A DNA stretch of 64,000 bases from Microvirga sp. SRT01 (GCA_018139225.1 JAGSNX010000001.1:248001-312000), one strand, 5' to 3'; shown: positions 40,002 through 48,904, numbered from the stretch's first letter. A program made the numbers and translations. The notes: generated by a model not told the origin, from the sequence alone.

Positions 40002-42053
40002 TCATTTCGGACCGGTCCACTTCCCCATCCAGCCCAGCACCTCCCGATACCATTGACGCGAATTCTTCGGTTTCAGCACCCAGTGATTCTCGTTTGGGAA
40101 GACGAGCAGGCGTGAGGGAATGTCGCGCCGCTGGAGCGCAGTGAAGGCGGCCAGCCCCTGCGTGTAGGGGATGCGGAAATCCTTCTCGCTGGTAATAACG
40201 AGCTGCGGCGTCTTCCACGCGGCGACGTGGTTGACGGGGTTCCACTTTTCGAACGCGGCGGGGTCCTCGTAATAGGTCTTGCCGCCATGCTCCCACTCGT
40301 CGAACCAGAGCTCCTCGGTTTCGTAGGCCATCGCGCGGGCGTCGAAGACGCCGTCGTGCTGGACGATGCACTTGAAGCGATCGGGCCACTGGCCCTCGAT
40401 CCAGTTCATCATGTAGCCGCCATAGGACGCCCCCAGCGCACAGGCATTGTCGTCGTCGAGCCAGCCGAACTTGGCGGTCGCGGCGGCGAGGCCCTTCTGA
40501 AGGTCCTCGAGCGGCCAGCCACCCCAATTGCCGCGGATCGCATCGGTGAAGGCTTGCCCGTATCCGGTGGAGCCGTGGAAATCGACTGCGACCAGGCCAT
40601 AGCCGGCGCCCGCGAACACGGCGGGGTTCCAGCGGTACGACCAGCTATTGTTGCTCGATCCCTGCGGTCCGCCATGGACCATGTAGGCGACCGGTACCTT
40701 CCCCGTCGCGCCGACCGGTTTGACGGCATAGCCGTACACGGTGTCGTTGTTCGCGCCGGTGAAGCTGAAGCGGCTCACGGTCGGCATGTCGATGCCGGCG
40801 AGCTTATCGACGTTCACGCCCGTCAAGCGCTGCGCCTGCTTCGGCTTTGAGATCATGTAATAATCGTCGGGTGCGACGAGGCTGTTCATCGCCACCACCG
40901 CACCCTTCGGTACGACGGCCACAGCAGAGACATGGCCTTCGCCGGTCAGCCGCTGGACCTTGCCCGTCTTTGCATCGACGCGGAACAGGGGCGTCTCCTG
41001 CACGTCGTCGGCGGTGACGTAGAGCGACCGGCTGTCGGGCGCCCATGCGATCGACGCCACGGAACGGTCCCACGCCTCCGTCACCGCCCGCACCTGACCG
41101 GAGGCGAGGTCGCGGATCATCAGCACCTGACGGTCGGCTTCGTAGGTGGGGCGCTTCATCGCGAAATAGGCCAGGCTGCGGCTATCGGGCGATACGGTCG
41201 GCAGATTGTCCATGCCGTCATTGTCGGCGGTGAGGTTCGTCGGCGCGGCGGAGCCATCGGCGGGGGCGGAGAAGATGTCGAGATTGGTCGAGGTCGACTC
41301 GATCCGGCCCGCTTCGCGCAGGGCGAAGTATACGGTGCGACTGTCGGGGCTCCACGCCAATTCCTCCCCGCCGCCATAGGGCTTCGACGGCGTGTCGCCG
41401 ACCAGCGCGCCCTCGATCACGACGCCGTCTCCGGTCGCGCCGTTGGCGGTCAGCGGCAGGACGAAGAGCTGCGAGCGGGTGCCGTCCGCCCAGGTGTCCC
41501 AGTGGCGGACGAACAGCTGGTCGTACGTGCGGCCGGAGCCGGCATCCGCGGCCTTCTTGACCATCGCCGGGGTCAGGCTGGGCGCGCCGGGCAGGCGATC
41601 GGCCCAGATGAGCAGCTTCGATGCATCGGGTGACACCTTGAAGCCGCTGAAGCTGCCCTGAAATGCGGTGAGCTTGCGCGCCTCGCCACCCGTCACCGGC
41701 ATCGACCAGACTGCGCCGTCGCCGCCATCCTTGTCGGAGGTGAAGTAGACGGTGTCGCCGACGATCTGCGGGTCGTTCTCGTTGACGGCCGGTTCCGCCG
41801 CCAGCTTTTCGGGCTTCGCGCCGCGCTTCGTCAGGTTGAGCCGCCAGAGGTCGTAGGTGCCGCGATCGTTGGCGAGGTCGGTTTCGCGTTGCGCCCAGAC
41901 GAGCCAATGGCCGTCTTTCGACGCGGTGGGCGTACCGATGCGGCTGAGCATCGTCACGTCGTCGATCGTCAACTGGCGAGCGGCTGCGGGCGAGATAACG
42001 GCGGGAGATACGGTGACGGCGAGCGCGACGCTCGCGAGGAGGAAGTGCTTCAT
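40002..42053 (-). CDS. S9 family prolyl oligopeptidase-like peptidase, secreted
   Basis: 683 residues. Signal peptide about 1-25 (LLASVALAVTVSPAVISPAAA). A beta-propeller of WD40/TolB-like repeats (PDSRTVYFA, PDSRSLAYFA, PDSRSLYVT) spans about 30-400. The C-terminal hydrolase domain has nucleophile Ser in GASYGGYMMNW (about 535), with Asp and His in the last 100 residues (TSEKDFRIPY, FPNENHWVLK). Probably a periplasmic aminopeptidase or dipeptidyl peptidase scavenging peptides. 53 bp from valS on the same strand. Confidence 0.92.
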   Translation of the reverse strand: MKHFLLASVALAVTVSPAVISPAAARQLTIDDVTMLSRIGTPTASKDGHWLVWAQRETDLANDRGTYDLWRLNLTKRGAKPEKLAAEPAVNENDPQIVGDTVYFTSDKDGGDGAVWSMPVTGGEARKLTAFQGSFSGFKVSPDASKLLIWADRLPGAPSLTPAMVKKAADAGSGRTYDQLFVRHWDTWADGTRSQLFVLPLTANGATGDGVVIEGALVGDTPSKPYGGGEELAWSPDSRTVYFALREAGRIESTSTNLDIFSAPADGSAAPTNLTADNDGMDNLPTVSPDSRSLAYFAMKRPTYEADRQVLMIRDLASGQVRAVTEAWDRSVASIAWAPDSRSLYVTADDVQETPLFRVDAKTGKVQRLTGEGHVSAVAVVPKGAVVAMNSLVAPDDYYMISKPKQAQRLTGVNVDKLAGIDMPTVSRFSFTGANNDTVYGYAVKPVGATGKVPVAYMVHGGPQGSSNNSWSYRWNPAVFAGAGYGLVAVDFHGSTGYGQAFTDAIRGNWGGWPLEDLQKGLAAATAKFGWLDDDNACALGASYGGYMMNWIEGQWPDRFKCIVQHDGVFDARAMAYETEELWFDEWEHGGKTYYEDPAAFEKWNPVNHVAAWKTPQLVITSEKDFRIPYTQGLAAFTALQRRDIPSRLLVFPNENHWVLKPKNSRQWYREVLGWMGKWTGPK

Positions 42054-42096
42054 GGCGGCAAGATAAAGCAGAAGCCTTAACCTGCGACAACAAGCC

Positions 42097-43755
42097 TCAG
42101 GTTCGCGCGCCGGGTTTGTCGAGCACCTGACGGATGCGTTCGTTCAGTTCGGTGCGGCGATAGGGTTTCCGGATCAGTTCGTAGCTGCGCGCACCCTCGT
42201 CGATCGCCTCGTCCGCGAAACCGGTGGTCAGCAGCACCGCGGTGCGCGGATAGTCGCGCTTCACGGCGTTGGCGAGACCGACGCCGTTCATGCCGCCGGG
42301 CATGAGGATGTCGGTGAACAGCAGCTTGAAGTCCGAGTCGCCGGCCAGCACGTCGAGCGCGGCGCGCGCGCTGTTCACGAGCGTGACGTCATAGCCGAGG
42401 TCCCGCAGCATCTCCTGCCCGAGTTCGCCGACCTCGATCTGGTCCTCGACCATCAGCACGCGTTCGACGCCACCGCGCGACTGTGGCTGGACGACCGGCG
42501 AGCGGCGTTCGGTAGAGGAACCGCTGGCGCGTGGGAAGTAGAGGGTGAAGAGCGCGCCACCGCCCTCCTGATTTTCGGCCGTGGCGAGCCCGCCGGACTG
42601 GCGCATGAAACCATAGACCATCGCGAGGCCGAGGCCAGTACCCTTGCCCATTTCCTTGGTCGTGAAGAACGGGTCGAAGATCTTGTCGACGATCGTCGGA
42701 TCGATGCCCGGACCATCGTCGCCGATCGTGATCGCGGCATATTCGCCGGGCTGTAGCTTCAGCGAAGCGCCGGCACCGTCGTCGGGCAACACGGCGTTGC
42801 GCGTGGAGATCGTGATCGTGCCCGATCCGCCCAGCGCGTCGCGGCCGTTGCCGATGATGTTGAGCAGCGCCATTTCCGCCTGCACCGGATCGATGCGGCA
42901 GTTCCACAAATGGTCGTCGAGCTGGCGACGCAGAGTCACTCCCTCCCCTGCGGTGCGATCGAGGATCGGGCGGAAGTCGGCGATCAGCTGGTTGAAATTG
43001 AGCAGGCGGTCACGCAACTCCTGCTTGCGCGCGAACGCGAGCAGTTGCTGGGTCAGCGTCGCGCCGCGATTGGCCGACATCGCGATCGCATCGACCGCCC
43101 GGCGCGCGCCGCGGTCGGACGCGTCGATCTTCGCTTCGAGGATATCGACATATCCCAGAATGACTTGCAGAAGATTATTGAAGTCGTGCGCGATACCGCC
43201 GGTCAGCTTGCCGACGGCCTCCATCTTCTGCGCTTCGTGCAGCGCCTCTTCCGCCTCGCGACGGCGGGAGATGTCGAGCTGGGAGCCGAAGAAATACAGG
43301 AGCTCGCCGCTTTCGTCAAAGACGGGCGACACAAACAACGCGTTCCAGAAGGTCGAGCCATTCTTGCGGTAATTCAGGACCTCGACCGCAATCTCCTCAC
43401 GCTTGGCGATCGCGGCGCGAAGCTGGTCGATGATGTCGCGATCGGTTTCCGGTCCCTGCAGGAAGCGGCAATTGGAGCCGACGATCTCGTGCTCCTCATA
43501 CCCCGTCATGAAGGTGAAGGCTTCGTTGCAGAAGATGATCGGGTTGTCGGGACGCTTTGGGTCGGTGACGATCATCGGCATCCGGGTCGTCTTCACCGCG
43601 GCGAAGAAGATGTCGTGCGGCGCATCGTGCGGCGCAGCCCGGTGATCGATTACGGGCGGCGGGACATGGCCATGTTCGAAATCGTCCGTACCCGCCAGGT
43701 CATGTGTTCCCATGCCGAGCGAACCGTTCGGCCGATCTTCAGTTCCGTTCGTCAC
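42097..43755 (-). CDS. blue-light LOV histidine kinase with receiver domain
   Basis: 552 residues from GTG 43755; ATG 43713 is an alternative and the frame is open to a TTG at 43791. Order: a disordered N-terminus, a LOV domain (about 47-165) with the photoactive Cys in [15 protein letters not shown] (about residue 96), a dimerisation helix with phospho-acceptor His in [12 protein letters not shown] (about 190), an ATPase domain ([21 protein letters not shown]; about 290-410), then a receiver with phospho-Asp in LFTDILMPG (about 482). Such LOV-HK-RR proteins sense blue light through flavin. It starts 8 bp after popZ. Confidence 0.92.
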   Translation of the reverse strand: MTNGTEDRPNGSLGMGTHDLAGTDDFEHGHVPPPVIDHRAAPHDAPHDIFFAAVKTTRMPMIVTDPKRPDNPIIFCNEAFTFMTGYEEHEIVGSNCRFLQGPETDRDIIDQLRAAIAKREEIAVEVLNYRKNGSTFWNALFVSPVFDESGELLYFFGSQLDISRRREAEEALHEAQKMEAVGKLTGGIAHDFNNLLQVILGYVDILEAKIDASDRGARRAVDAIAMSANRGATLTQQLLAFARKQELRDRLLNFNQLIADFRPILDRTAGEGVTLRRQLDDHLWNCRIDPVQAEMALLNIIGNGRDALGGSGTITISTRNAVLPDDGAGASLKLQPGEYAAITIGDDGPGIDPTIVDKIFDPFFTTKEMGKGTGLGLAMVYGFMRQSGGLATAENQEGGGALFTLYFPRASGSSTERRSPVVQPQSRGGVERVLMVEDQIEVGELGQEMLRDLGYDVTLVNSARAALDVLAGDSDFKLLFTDILMPGGMNGVGLANAVKRDYPRTAVLLTTGFADEAIDEGARSYELIRKPYRRTELNERIRQVLDKPGART

Positions 43756-43762
43756 GCGTCCG

Positions 43763-44410
43763 CTATCTCGGCTGACCGGTAATGCGCGCAATCTCGTCCG
43801 CGACCATCGTCTCGACCATCGCCGGCAGATTGCGGTCGAGCCAATCGCGCAGCATCGGCCGCAGCATGTCGCGGACCATCCCTTCCAGCGTGCCGTCGCT
43901 GGCGGGATCGGGCTTCACGAGGAGACGCGACAGGTTCTCGAGCGATCCCCGGCTCGCTTCGGCGGCGGAGGCGGAGATGATCGGTTCGGGCTCGGCCGCG
44001 GACGGCTTTGCGGGTGCAACGGGTTCCGGACGCGGCGGTTCGATGCGAGCGGCTTCGGCACGGCTGGCTTCGATCCGGGGAGCAGGCTCCGGCTCGGAAT
44101 AGGATTGCGGTTCCGGACGGATCGGCTCGACACGCGCCGCTTCGGCGCGAGCCGTCTCCACGCGGGCGGGCTCAACATGAGCGGGTTCGGGCCGGCGATC
44201 GACGCCGGGCTCGGCGTGCGAGAATTGCGGCCGACCGGGCTCCGGCATGGGATCGCTGAGTTCCAGCACCTCATGATCGTCGTCGCGTGGCGCGGGCGCG
44301 GGACGGGACATCCGACGCCCACGCGTCGGCCCGTCGCCTTCTTCCGCGATGATCCGTTTGATGGAAGACAGGATTTCTTCCATCGACGGCTCCACGCTCA
44401 TGTCCCCCAT
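43763..44410 (-). CDS. popZ: PopZ-like polar organizing protein (DUF2497)
   Basis: 215 residues. N-terminal VEPSMEEILSSIKRIIAEE is the PopZ signature helix. The middle (about 30-145) is Pro, Glu, Ala and Arg-rich and disordered, with repeats of the type EPARVETARAEAARVEPIRP. The C-terminal oligomerisation block TLEGMVRDMLRPMLRDWLDR closes it. In Caulobacter PopZ anchors chromosome origins and signalling proteins at the pole. ATG at 44410 is favoured by GGGAAG upstream; 44401 is possible. The LOV kinase follows after 8 bp and tolC lies upstream. Confidence 0.9.
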   Translation of the reverse strand: MGDMSVEPSMEEILSSIKRIIAEEGDGPTRGRRMSRPAPAPRDDDHEVLELSDPMPEPGRPQFSHAEPGVDRRPEPAHVEPARVETARAEAARVEPIRPEPQSYSEPEPAPRIEASRAEAARIEPPRPEPVAPAKPSAAEPEPIISASAAEASRGSLENLSRLLVKPDPASDGTLEGMVRDMLRPMLRDWLDRNLPAMVETMVADEIARITGQPR

Positions 44411-44437
44411 CAGCGGCACTTCCCGATCGAAACGCCC

Positions 44438-45973
44438 CTACTGGCGGTTCGGCGACGACTTTCCTGTGGTTAATGCCGGGCTTCTGTCAACGTTCGAATC
44501 GAGCGCGGGGTCGAGCGGCCGGTTGACGATCGCGGTTTGGGCCGGTGTCGAACGGGTCGTTCCCGCGATCGGCGTCGGCTCTCCGTCGCCGCCAAAATCG
44601 CCGATCCGACCGCGCACGCGCTGGTAATTGATCGTGGGATCGTAGAGCGATCCGCCGTCCAGCCCCAGGTCGCGGGCCTCTGCGTTGCCCATCGCGGCGA
44701 TCAGCGCGAAGCCTGCGACATAGGCATCGCGGCGCGCGGTGACGAGCGTCACCTGGCTGTTCAAAAGTTCCTGTTCGGCGTTGAGAATGTCGAGGATCGT
44801 CCGGGTGCCGACGCTGTTTTCGGCGCGCACACCCTCCAGGCTGAGCTTGTTGGCGTTCACCGCCGCTTCGGATGAGGCGATCACCTGCTGCGAGGATTGC
44901 CAGATCGCGTAAGCCGAGCGGGTCTGGGAGACGACGGCGCGTTCGGTCGCGGTGAGCACCTCGAGTGCCTGACCGCGGCCGGCCTCCGCCTGACGCACGC
45001 GGGCGGCGGGTTGCCCCCCCTGGAACAGCGGCAGCGACAGCTGGAAACCGGTGGTCAGGGCGGTGCCGCTGCCCGGAATGCGCTGGCCATTGGCGACGCT
45101 GGGCACCGAGCCGAGGTAATTGAAATAGGTGCCGGACGTGACCGCGGCGACGCGTGGCAGACGGGTCGCGCGAGCGACGCCGATATCGTAGCGCGTCGCA
45201 TCGGCCGACTTCCGCGCAGCTAGCAACTGCGGGTTGCGATCGAGCGCCACGTCCACCGCCTGCGATGGCGACGACGGCAGATTGGGGATCACCGGCGGCT
45301 GGTCGAGCATGCCGGGCGGCGTGCCGACGACGGCGATGTAATTCTCGCGGCTGGAGATCAGCTGCGCCTCCACCGACTGAAGCTGCGCGCGGGCGAGCGC
45401 GAGTCGCGCCTCCGACTGGGCGACGTCGGTGCGGGTGAGGTCGCCGACCTGAAACCGGTCACGACTGGCGCGCAGATTGACGTCGAGGACGCGAACGTTC
45501 TGCTGGTTCAGGCCGACGATCGCCTCGTCGCGCAAAACGTTCATGTACGCGGCGACAACGTTGGTGAAGGTCGTGGCCTCCGTGTTACGGAGCGTTGCGC
45601 GGCCGGCCTCGACGCGCGTTTCCGCCGCCTTGACGGCATTCCTGACCGAGCCGCCCTGGTAGATCGGCACCGAAAACTGAAGCTGACCGTTCGCCAGCCG
45701 TTCCGGGTTCAGGAAGTTGTTGTTCGCCTGAACGACGTTTTCGGTCGCCTGACTGTTCGCGGACAGCGACGGCAGACCGCCCGAGCGGGCGATCGGAACC
45801 GTCTCGTCGGTGGCGCGCTGGGCGGCGCGCTGGCCGGTGATCGTCGGGTTGCTCGCATAGGCCTTTTGCAGCGCGTCGCGCAGCGTTTCGGCCGGGGCGG
45901 CGGTGCCCGTGAAGCAGACGAGCGGGATCGTTGCGGCGACCGACAGGCCGACGCGAGCAGTGCGAATGGTCAT
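44438..45973 (-). CDS. tolC: TolC family outer-membrane channel
   Basis: Outer-membrane exit duct for type I secretion and RND efflux. 511 residues with a signal peptide about 1-28 (ending PAAETLRDAL). Two halves of repeated helices: ALQKAYASNPTI (about 35-46), QFSVPIYQGGSVRNAVK, and in the second half VDVALDRNPQL and LSLPLFQGGQPAARVRQAE. The tail after 450 is disordered. Starts 4 bp after the Pcm-like gene, probably co-transcribed. The inner-membrane pump partners are not in view. Confidence 0.94.
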   Translation of the reverse strand: MTIRTARVGLSVAATIPLVCFTGTAAPAETLRDALQKAYASNPTITGQRAAQRATDETVPIARSGGLPSLSANSQATENVVQANNNFLNPERLANGQLQFSVPIYQGGSVRNAVKAAETRVEAGRATLRNTEATTFTNVVAAYMNVLRDEAIVGLNQQNVRVLDVNLRASRDRFQVGDLTRTDVAQSEARLALARAQLQSVEAQLISSRENYIAVVGTPPGMLDQPPVIPNLPSSPSQAVDVALDRNPQLLAARKSADATRYDIGVARATRLPRVAAVTSGTYFNYLGSVPSVANGQRIPGSGTALTTGFQLSLPLFQGGQPAARVRQAEAGRGQALEVLTATERAVVSQTRSAYAIWQSSQQVIASSEAAVNANKLSLEGVRAENSVGTRTILDILNAEQELLNSQVTLVTARRDAYVAGFALIAAMGNAEARDLGLDGGSLYDPTINYQRVRGRIGDFGGDGEPTPIAGTTRSTPAQTAIVNRPLDPALDSNVDRSPALTTGKSSPNRQ

Positions 45974-45977
45974 GAGG

Positions 45978-46643
45978 TCAGAACCTAAAGGCGGCGGGCT
46001 TGGTGAAGCCGGGGAGGATGACGCACTCGGCGTCGAGAAAGGGTTGCACGGCGTGGCCGCCAGCGGTGCGGGCACCGACCGCAAGGCGGGTGACGCCGTT
46101 CTGGACAAGACCGGTCGCGATCCGGGCCCCGTCGCGAAGCTGGGCGAGCAGCGCGTCCGGCAGTTCCTCGACCGCGCCGTCGACGAACAGCACGTCGTAG
46201 GGTGCACCGGGGGCATGGCCTTCGGTCAGCGGCGCTTCCACGACGGTCGCGGTGTCCCCGAGCGCGGTACGGGCGACGGCGACGAGTTCGGTATCGCTTT
46301 CGACCGCCGTCACGACCGCGCCGAGCTCGACCAGCAGCGCCGCGGTGTAGCCGCCGGTCGCGCCGATCAGCAGCACCCGGTCTGCAGGCACGATCTCGAC
46401 GGCGTTGACGAGCCGCGCGGTGGCGAGCGGCGAATTCTGGTAGCGGGCGCGGCCGAGCGGGATCGCGGTGTCGCGATACGCGAGCGACGCCGCGGTCGAA
46501 GGCAGATACGCCTCGCGCGGGATCGTCGCCATCGCCGTGACGACGCGCTGGTCGTCGACCGCGTTCGGCCGTAGCTGGCTGGCGACCATCGCTTGCCGAA
46601 GCCGGGCGATGTCCACGGATGCGTGAGTCGTCGTCGTCGTCAT
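45978..46643 (-). CDS. protein-L-isoaspartate O-methyltransferase family protein
   Basis: 221 residues from the ATG at 46643 (GGGGGT upstream). The Pcm family methyltransferase fold: QLRPNAVDDQRVVTAMATIP near the start, RVLLIGATGGYTAALLVELG (AdoMet-binding, about 86-105) and DVLFVDGAVEELPD. Repair of isoaspartyl residues is the family reaction. In the sphingomonad version the usual catalytic Ser in GSGY-type motifs reads GATGGYTA, so activity should be tested. It leads into tolC after 4 bp, a common neighbour pair in alphaproteobacteria. Confidence 0.85.
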   Translation of the reverse strand: MTTTTTHASVDIARLRQAMVASQLRPNAVDDQRVVTAMATIPREAYLPSTAASLAYRDTAIPLGRARYQNSPLATARLVNAVEIVPADRVLLIGATGGYTAALLVELGAVVTAVESDTELVAVARTALGDTATVVEAPLTEGHAPGAPYDVLFVDGAVEELPDALLAQLRDGARIATGLVQNGVTRLAVGARTAGGHAVQPFLDAECVILPGFTKPAAFRF

Positions 46644-46655
46644 ACCACCCCCGTC

Positions 46656-46676
46656 GCACAACCGTATTAGTTGTGC
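46656..46676. promoter_or_regulatory. inverted repeat before the Pcm-tolC unit
   Basis: gcacaac-cgtatta-gttgtgc, perfect 7-bp arms, 7-bp AT-rich spacer, 13 bp upstream of the ATG. Symmetry and position suit a dimeric repressor operator or an mRNA leader hairpin. Regulator unknown. Confidence 0.5.
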
Positions 46677-46874
46677 AATACACTTGATTAACCTTGTCGT
46701 ATCCCGCCCGGGCCGGGCAGCGCAAGCGGGATGGACATCGTGGCTCTTCGGTTCGCCCTTCTTAATCGGGGGATCGCGAAATTTTGGTTAACGCACGCTA
46801 ACCGCGGCACACGGGTGAACTCAGCGGTTGACGCCCGGCCGTTTCCACCGCATTGCGCCGCCTCCCCGCGTCGA

Positions 46875-46948
46875 GGCCCGATGGCGGAGTGGTGACGCAG
46901 AGGACTGCAAATCCTTGCACCCGGGTTCGATTCCCGGTCGGGCCTCCA
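46875..46948 (+). tRNA. tRNA-Cys, anticodon GCA
   Basis: GGCCCGA acceptor arm pairs with TCGGGCC; anticodon loop CTGCAAA; T loop GGTTCGATTCC; discriminator T and encoded CCA at 46946-46948. Both neighbours point away or are distant, so it is a single-gene unit. Confidence 0.97.
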
Positions 46949-47226
46949 GACGGTTGAGACGCCGCCGCATGGCGCGTCGGGTCCACGTTCTTACGGTGCC
47001 GGGGCGTATGTCGTTCATGGTCCATCACGTCGGAAGTCAGTGTACTCCCACGCGTTTCACTCCGGCGAAGACGCCGAGGTCACATCAGCCAGCACCATAT
47101 ATGGCGGATTATCAGTCTCCTGATCGCAGCTTCTAGCCCGAATGGAATATGGCCTCCGGTTCAACCCGAGATGTACCCTCGTCGGTGGCATCGTTTCTAC
47201 CGAGTCGATGTCGGGGGAGAACAACT
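46949..47226. other. gene-free stretch
   Basis: 278 bp between tRNA-Cys and a PEPxxWA gene. No open frame with a credible start, no clear hairpin. A GGGGGAG ribosome binding site at its end (47213-47219) serves the next gene. Confidence 0.6.
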
Positions 47227-47814
47227 ATGAAAATGTTCAGTGCGATTTCCCTAGCAGCGATCGCGGCTGTTTCTGCGGCGTCGCCGGCGGCATCCACCAC
47301 CATCGACTTCACAGGGTTTTCCACCGGCGCGACCGCCAGTCCCATCGTGTATCCAGAAGCGACCTTCACCTCTTCGACCCGGCGGTTTTTCGTCGGCGCT
47401 GCGGGACTGGCGACTGAAATCTGCCCGTATACAGTCGGCGGCGACTGTTCGGCGTCGATGAGCGTCCTGTTTTCGGCCGCGGTCGACGGCCTGACGTTCG
47501 AAACGTCGGGCTATGACGGGGCGTCGAACCTGTTCGTCTCCGGAACCGGTGCGGGTGGCGCGTTCGCTATTTCGTTCAACAACGGCGGCGGTTTCGATAC
47601 GCTCTTTATCGACCTCACTGCTTTCAGCGGCATCACCAGCCTGTCGCTGAGCACCGACGACCCTGCGGGCGTTGCGTATGACGCGTTCACGTTCCAGGCG
47701 AGCGGCGCCGTTCCGGAGCCTGCCTCCTGGGCACTGATGATCGCGGGAGCCGGGGTTGCAGGCGGCGCTCTCCGCCGTCGCCGTTCGGTCAAGACGAGCA
47801 TTTCATTCGCCTGA
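47227..47814 (+). CDS. PEPxxWA-CTERM secreted protein
   Basis: 195 residues from the ATG at 47227. Signal peptide about 1-23 (AVSAASPAAS). Mature part IDFTGFSTGATASPIVYPEA with FDTLFIDLTAF resembles the beta-sandwich of other PEP-CTERM surface proteins; a Cys pair (ICPYTVGGDC) may form a disulfide. Ends [11 protein letters not shown], hydrophobic helix, LRRRR. Needs an exosortase encoded elsewhere. A hairpin nearly identical to the one behind the gene at 54851 follows. Confidence 0.9.
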   Translation: MKMFSAISLAAIAAVSAASPAASTTIDFTGFSTGATASPIVYPEATFTSSTRRFFVGAAGLATEICPYTVGGDCSASMSVLFSAAVDGLTFETSGYDGASNLFVSGTGAGGAFAISFNNGGGFDTLFIDLTAFSGITSLSLSTDDPAGVAYDAFTFQASGAVPEPASWALMIAGAGVAGGALRRRRSVKTSISFA

Positions 47815-47841
47815 ATTGCTCGGTTGCGGACTATCTTGCGA

Positions 47842-47874
47842 GGGCCGTCGATCGTCGGATCGGCGGCCCCTTTT
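47842..47874. terminator. PEPxxWA-gene terminator, copy 1
   Basis: A 28-nt hairpin (47842-47869), with ends gggccgtcgatc and gatcggcggccc, then cttttc. It lies between this gene and convergent mutT. It differs by 3 of 28 bases from 55440-55467. Confidence 0.8.
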
Positions 47875-48308
47875 CATTGCCCATTTTGCACCGGAAGCGC
47901 CCGCGATAGCGACAGGGCTGCCAGCAGCGGTATGTCGGCGGGCGGCATGGACAACGAGGCAAGGTCGGCCGGCAATCCCCATCGCAGGGCGCTCGCCTCG
48001 ATCGCACGCGGTTCTCCCGTCCAGCCGCTCACGGCGTAGAGCAGCAACAGCAGATGGCGCCCGCCGTCCGCCGGCACGCTGGCGAACGTCACCGGAGTCG
48101 GCGCGGCGACATCGACGGAGATCCCCAATTCCTCTCGCAGCTCCCGGACGAGCGCGGCTTCGGGCGATTCGTCGGGCTCGATCTTGCCGCCGGGAAATTC
48201 CCACAGGCCGCCATGCGCCTTTTCGACCGGGCGTTGCTGCATCAGCACTCGACCCGCCGGATCGATCAGCGCAGCAGCGACGACGGGCAGGAGGATGGTG
48301 CCTGTCAT
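47874..48308 (-). CDS. mutT: MutT/Nudix nucleoside triphosphate pyrophosphohydrolase
   Basis: Probably cleans oxidised dGTP from the nucleotide pool. 144 residues with a full Nudix box GGKIEPDESPEAALVRELREELGI-type (G-x5-E-x7-REUxEExGU) at about residues 40-62. WEFPGG before it and the LLLYAVSGWTGEP region are MutT-like. In many alphaproteobacteria MutT follows argJ; here it stands alone, convergent to a PEPxxWA gene and divergent from a Flp pilin. Confidence 0.92.
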   Translation of the reverse strand: MTGTILLPVVAAALIDPAGRVLMQQRPVEKAHGGLWEFPGGKIEPDESPEAALVRELREELGISVDVAAPTPVTFASVPADGGRHLLLLLYAVSGWTGEPRAIEASALRWGLPADLASLSMPPADIPLLAALSLSRALPVQNGQ

Positions 48309-48347
48309 CTCATGATTCCTTAAAGCCTGTGCCGTAATCGGCCGATC

Positions 48348-48536
48348 ATGCGGACGCTGTTCCAGACCCTATTCGATTCCCGTGTCCGTCGCGACAAGCG
48401 CGGTGCCACGTCCGTCGAATATGGCATGATCCTCGCCTTCGTCGTGCTGGTGATGCTGGCGACGCTGAGCCAGGTCGCGGACGTGACCACGCATCTTTGG
48501 AACAACGTGTCCGACAAGGTCCAGAAAGCATCCTGA
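48348..48536 (+). CDS. Flp/Fap type pilin 1
   Basis: 62 residues. Basic leader RVRRDKRG, prepilin cleavage site G|ATSVEYGM (Glu at +5, Tyr at +6, the Flp rule) and a single hydrophobic helix of about 20 residues. Flp pilins are exported by Tad machinery and form adhesive fibres. It differs clearly from the two downstream pilins (MILAFVVLVMLATLS versus LIAALIAVAAIAAM). No Tad assembly genes (cpaB-F, tadZ) are in this window. Confidence 0.88.
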   Translation: MRTLFQTLFDSRVRRDKRGATSVEYGMILAFVVLVMLATLSQVADVTTHLWNNVSDKVQKAS

Positions 48537-48553
48537 AAACAACCGGTCCGGGC

Positions 48554-48568
48554 TTAAGACGTTTTTAA
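48554..48568 (+). promoter_or_regulatory. CtrA-type box TTAA-N7-TTAA
   Basis: ttaagacgtttttaa fits the full CtrA recognition element TTAA-N7-TTAA exactly. It lies 85 bp before the Flp pilin start at 48653, where a promoter would be. In Caulobacter CtrA drives pilA. Binding here is inferred. Confidence 0.6.
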
Positions 48569-48652
48569 TGCCCGCCGCCTAGACACCGTGGTGCTGACCC
48601 GGTGAACCGCCGGTAGGCCGGGTGACTGAAGCTTCAGATACGGAGACCGGAA

Positions 48653-48820
48653 ATGCAGATGATCCGCAAGATTTTCAAGAACAAGAAGGGCGCCACCGCC
48701 ATCGAGTATGGCCTGATCGCCGCTCTGATCGCCGTCGCCGCCATTGCCGCGATGCAGGGCCTGGGTGGCCAGCTCAAGAAGACCTTCGAGAACGTTTCGT
48801 CGAACATGAAGGCTGGCTGA
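48653..48820 (+). CDS. Flp type pilin 2
   Basis: 55 residues. Short leader IRKIFKNKKG, then cleavage motif G|ATAIEYGLIAAL, then a hydrophobic helix and TFENVSSNMKAG. All hallmarks of a Flp major pilin. The CtrA-like site lies upstream and a strong hairpin (48849-48882) follows, so it can be expressed without the third pilin. Nearly identical to the pilin at 48905 after the leader. Confidence 0.9.
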   Translation: MQMIRKIFKNKKGATAIEYGLIAALIAVAAIAAMQGLGGQLKKTFENVSSNMKAG

Positions 48821-48848
48821 TAGCCACCTTCGACGACGACGAACGAAG

Positions 48849-48888
48849 TTCGGGCGGCGGGGCAGATGTTCCGCCGCCCGAATTGTTT
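48849..48888 (+). terminator. terminator between pilin 2 and pilin 3
   Basis: ttcgggcggcgg / ccgccgcccgaa, perfect 12-bp stem with a 10-nt loop, then ttgttt. Separates expression of the two near-identical pilins, at least partly. Confidence 0.85.
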
Positions 48889-48904
48889 CTACCGGGAGAA
48901 TAAC

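Noticed and set aside
37819..40056. 745-codon plus-strand frame opposite valS
   Set aside because: Mirror frame of valS; composition is typical of antisense translation and no family similarity is visible.
46786..46803. ggtta-n8-taacc before tRNA-Cys as a CtrA site
   Set aside because: Only one TTAA half is exact at the N7 spacing; the second half reads TAAC, so evidence is too weak.
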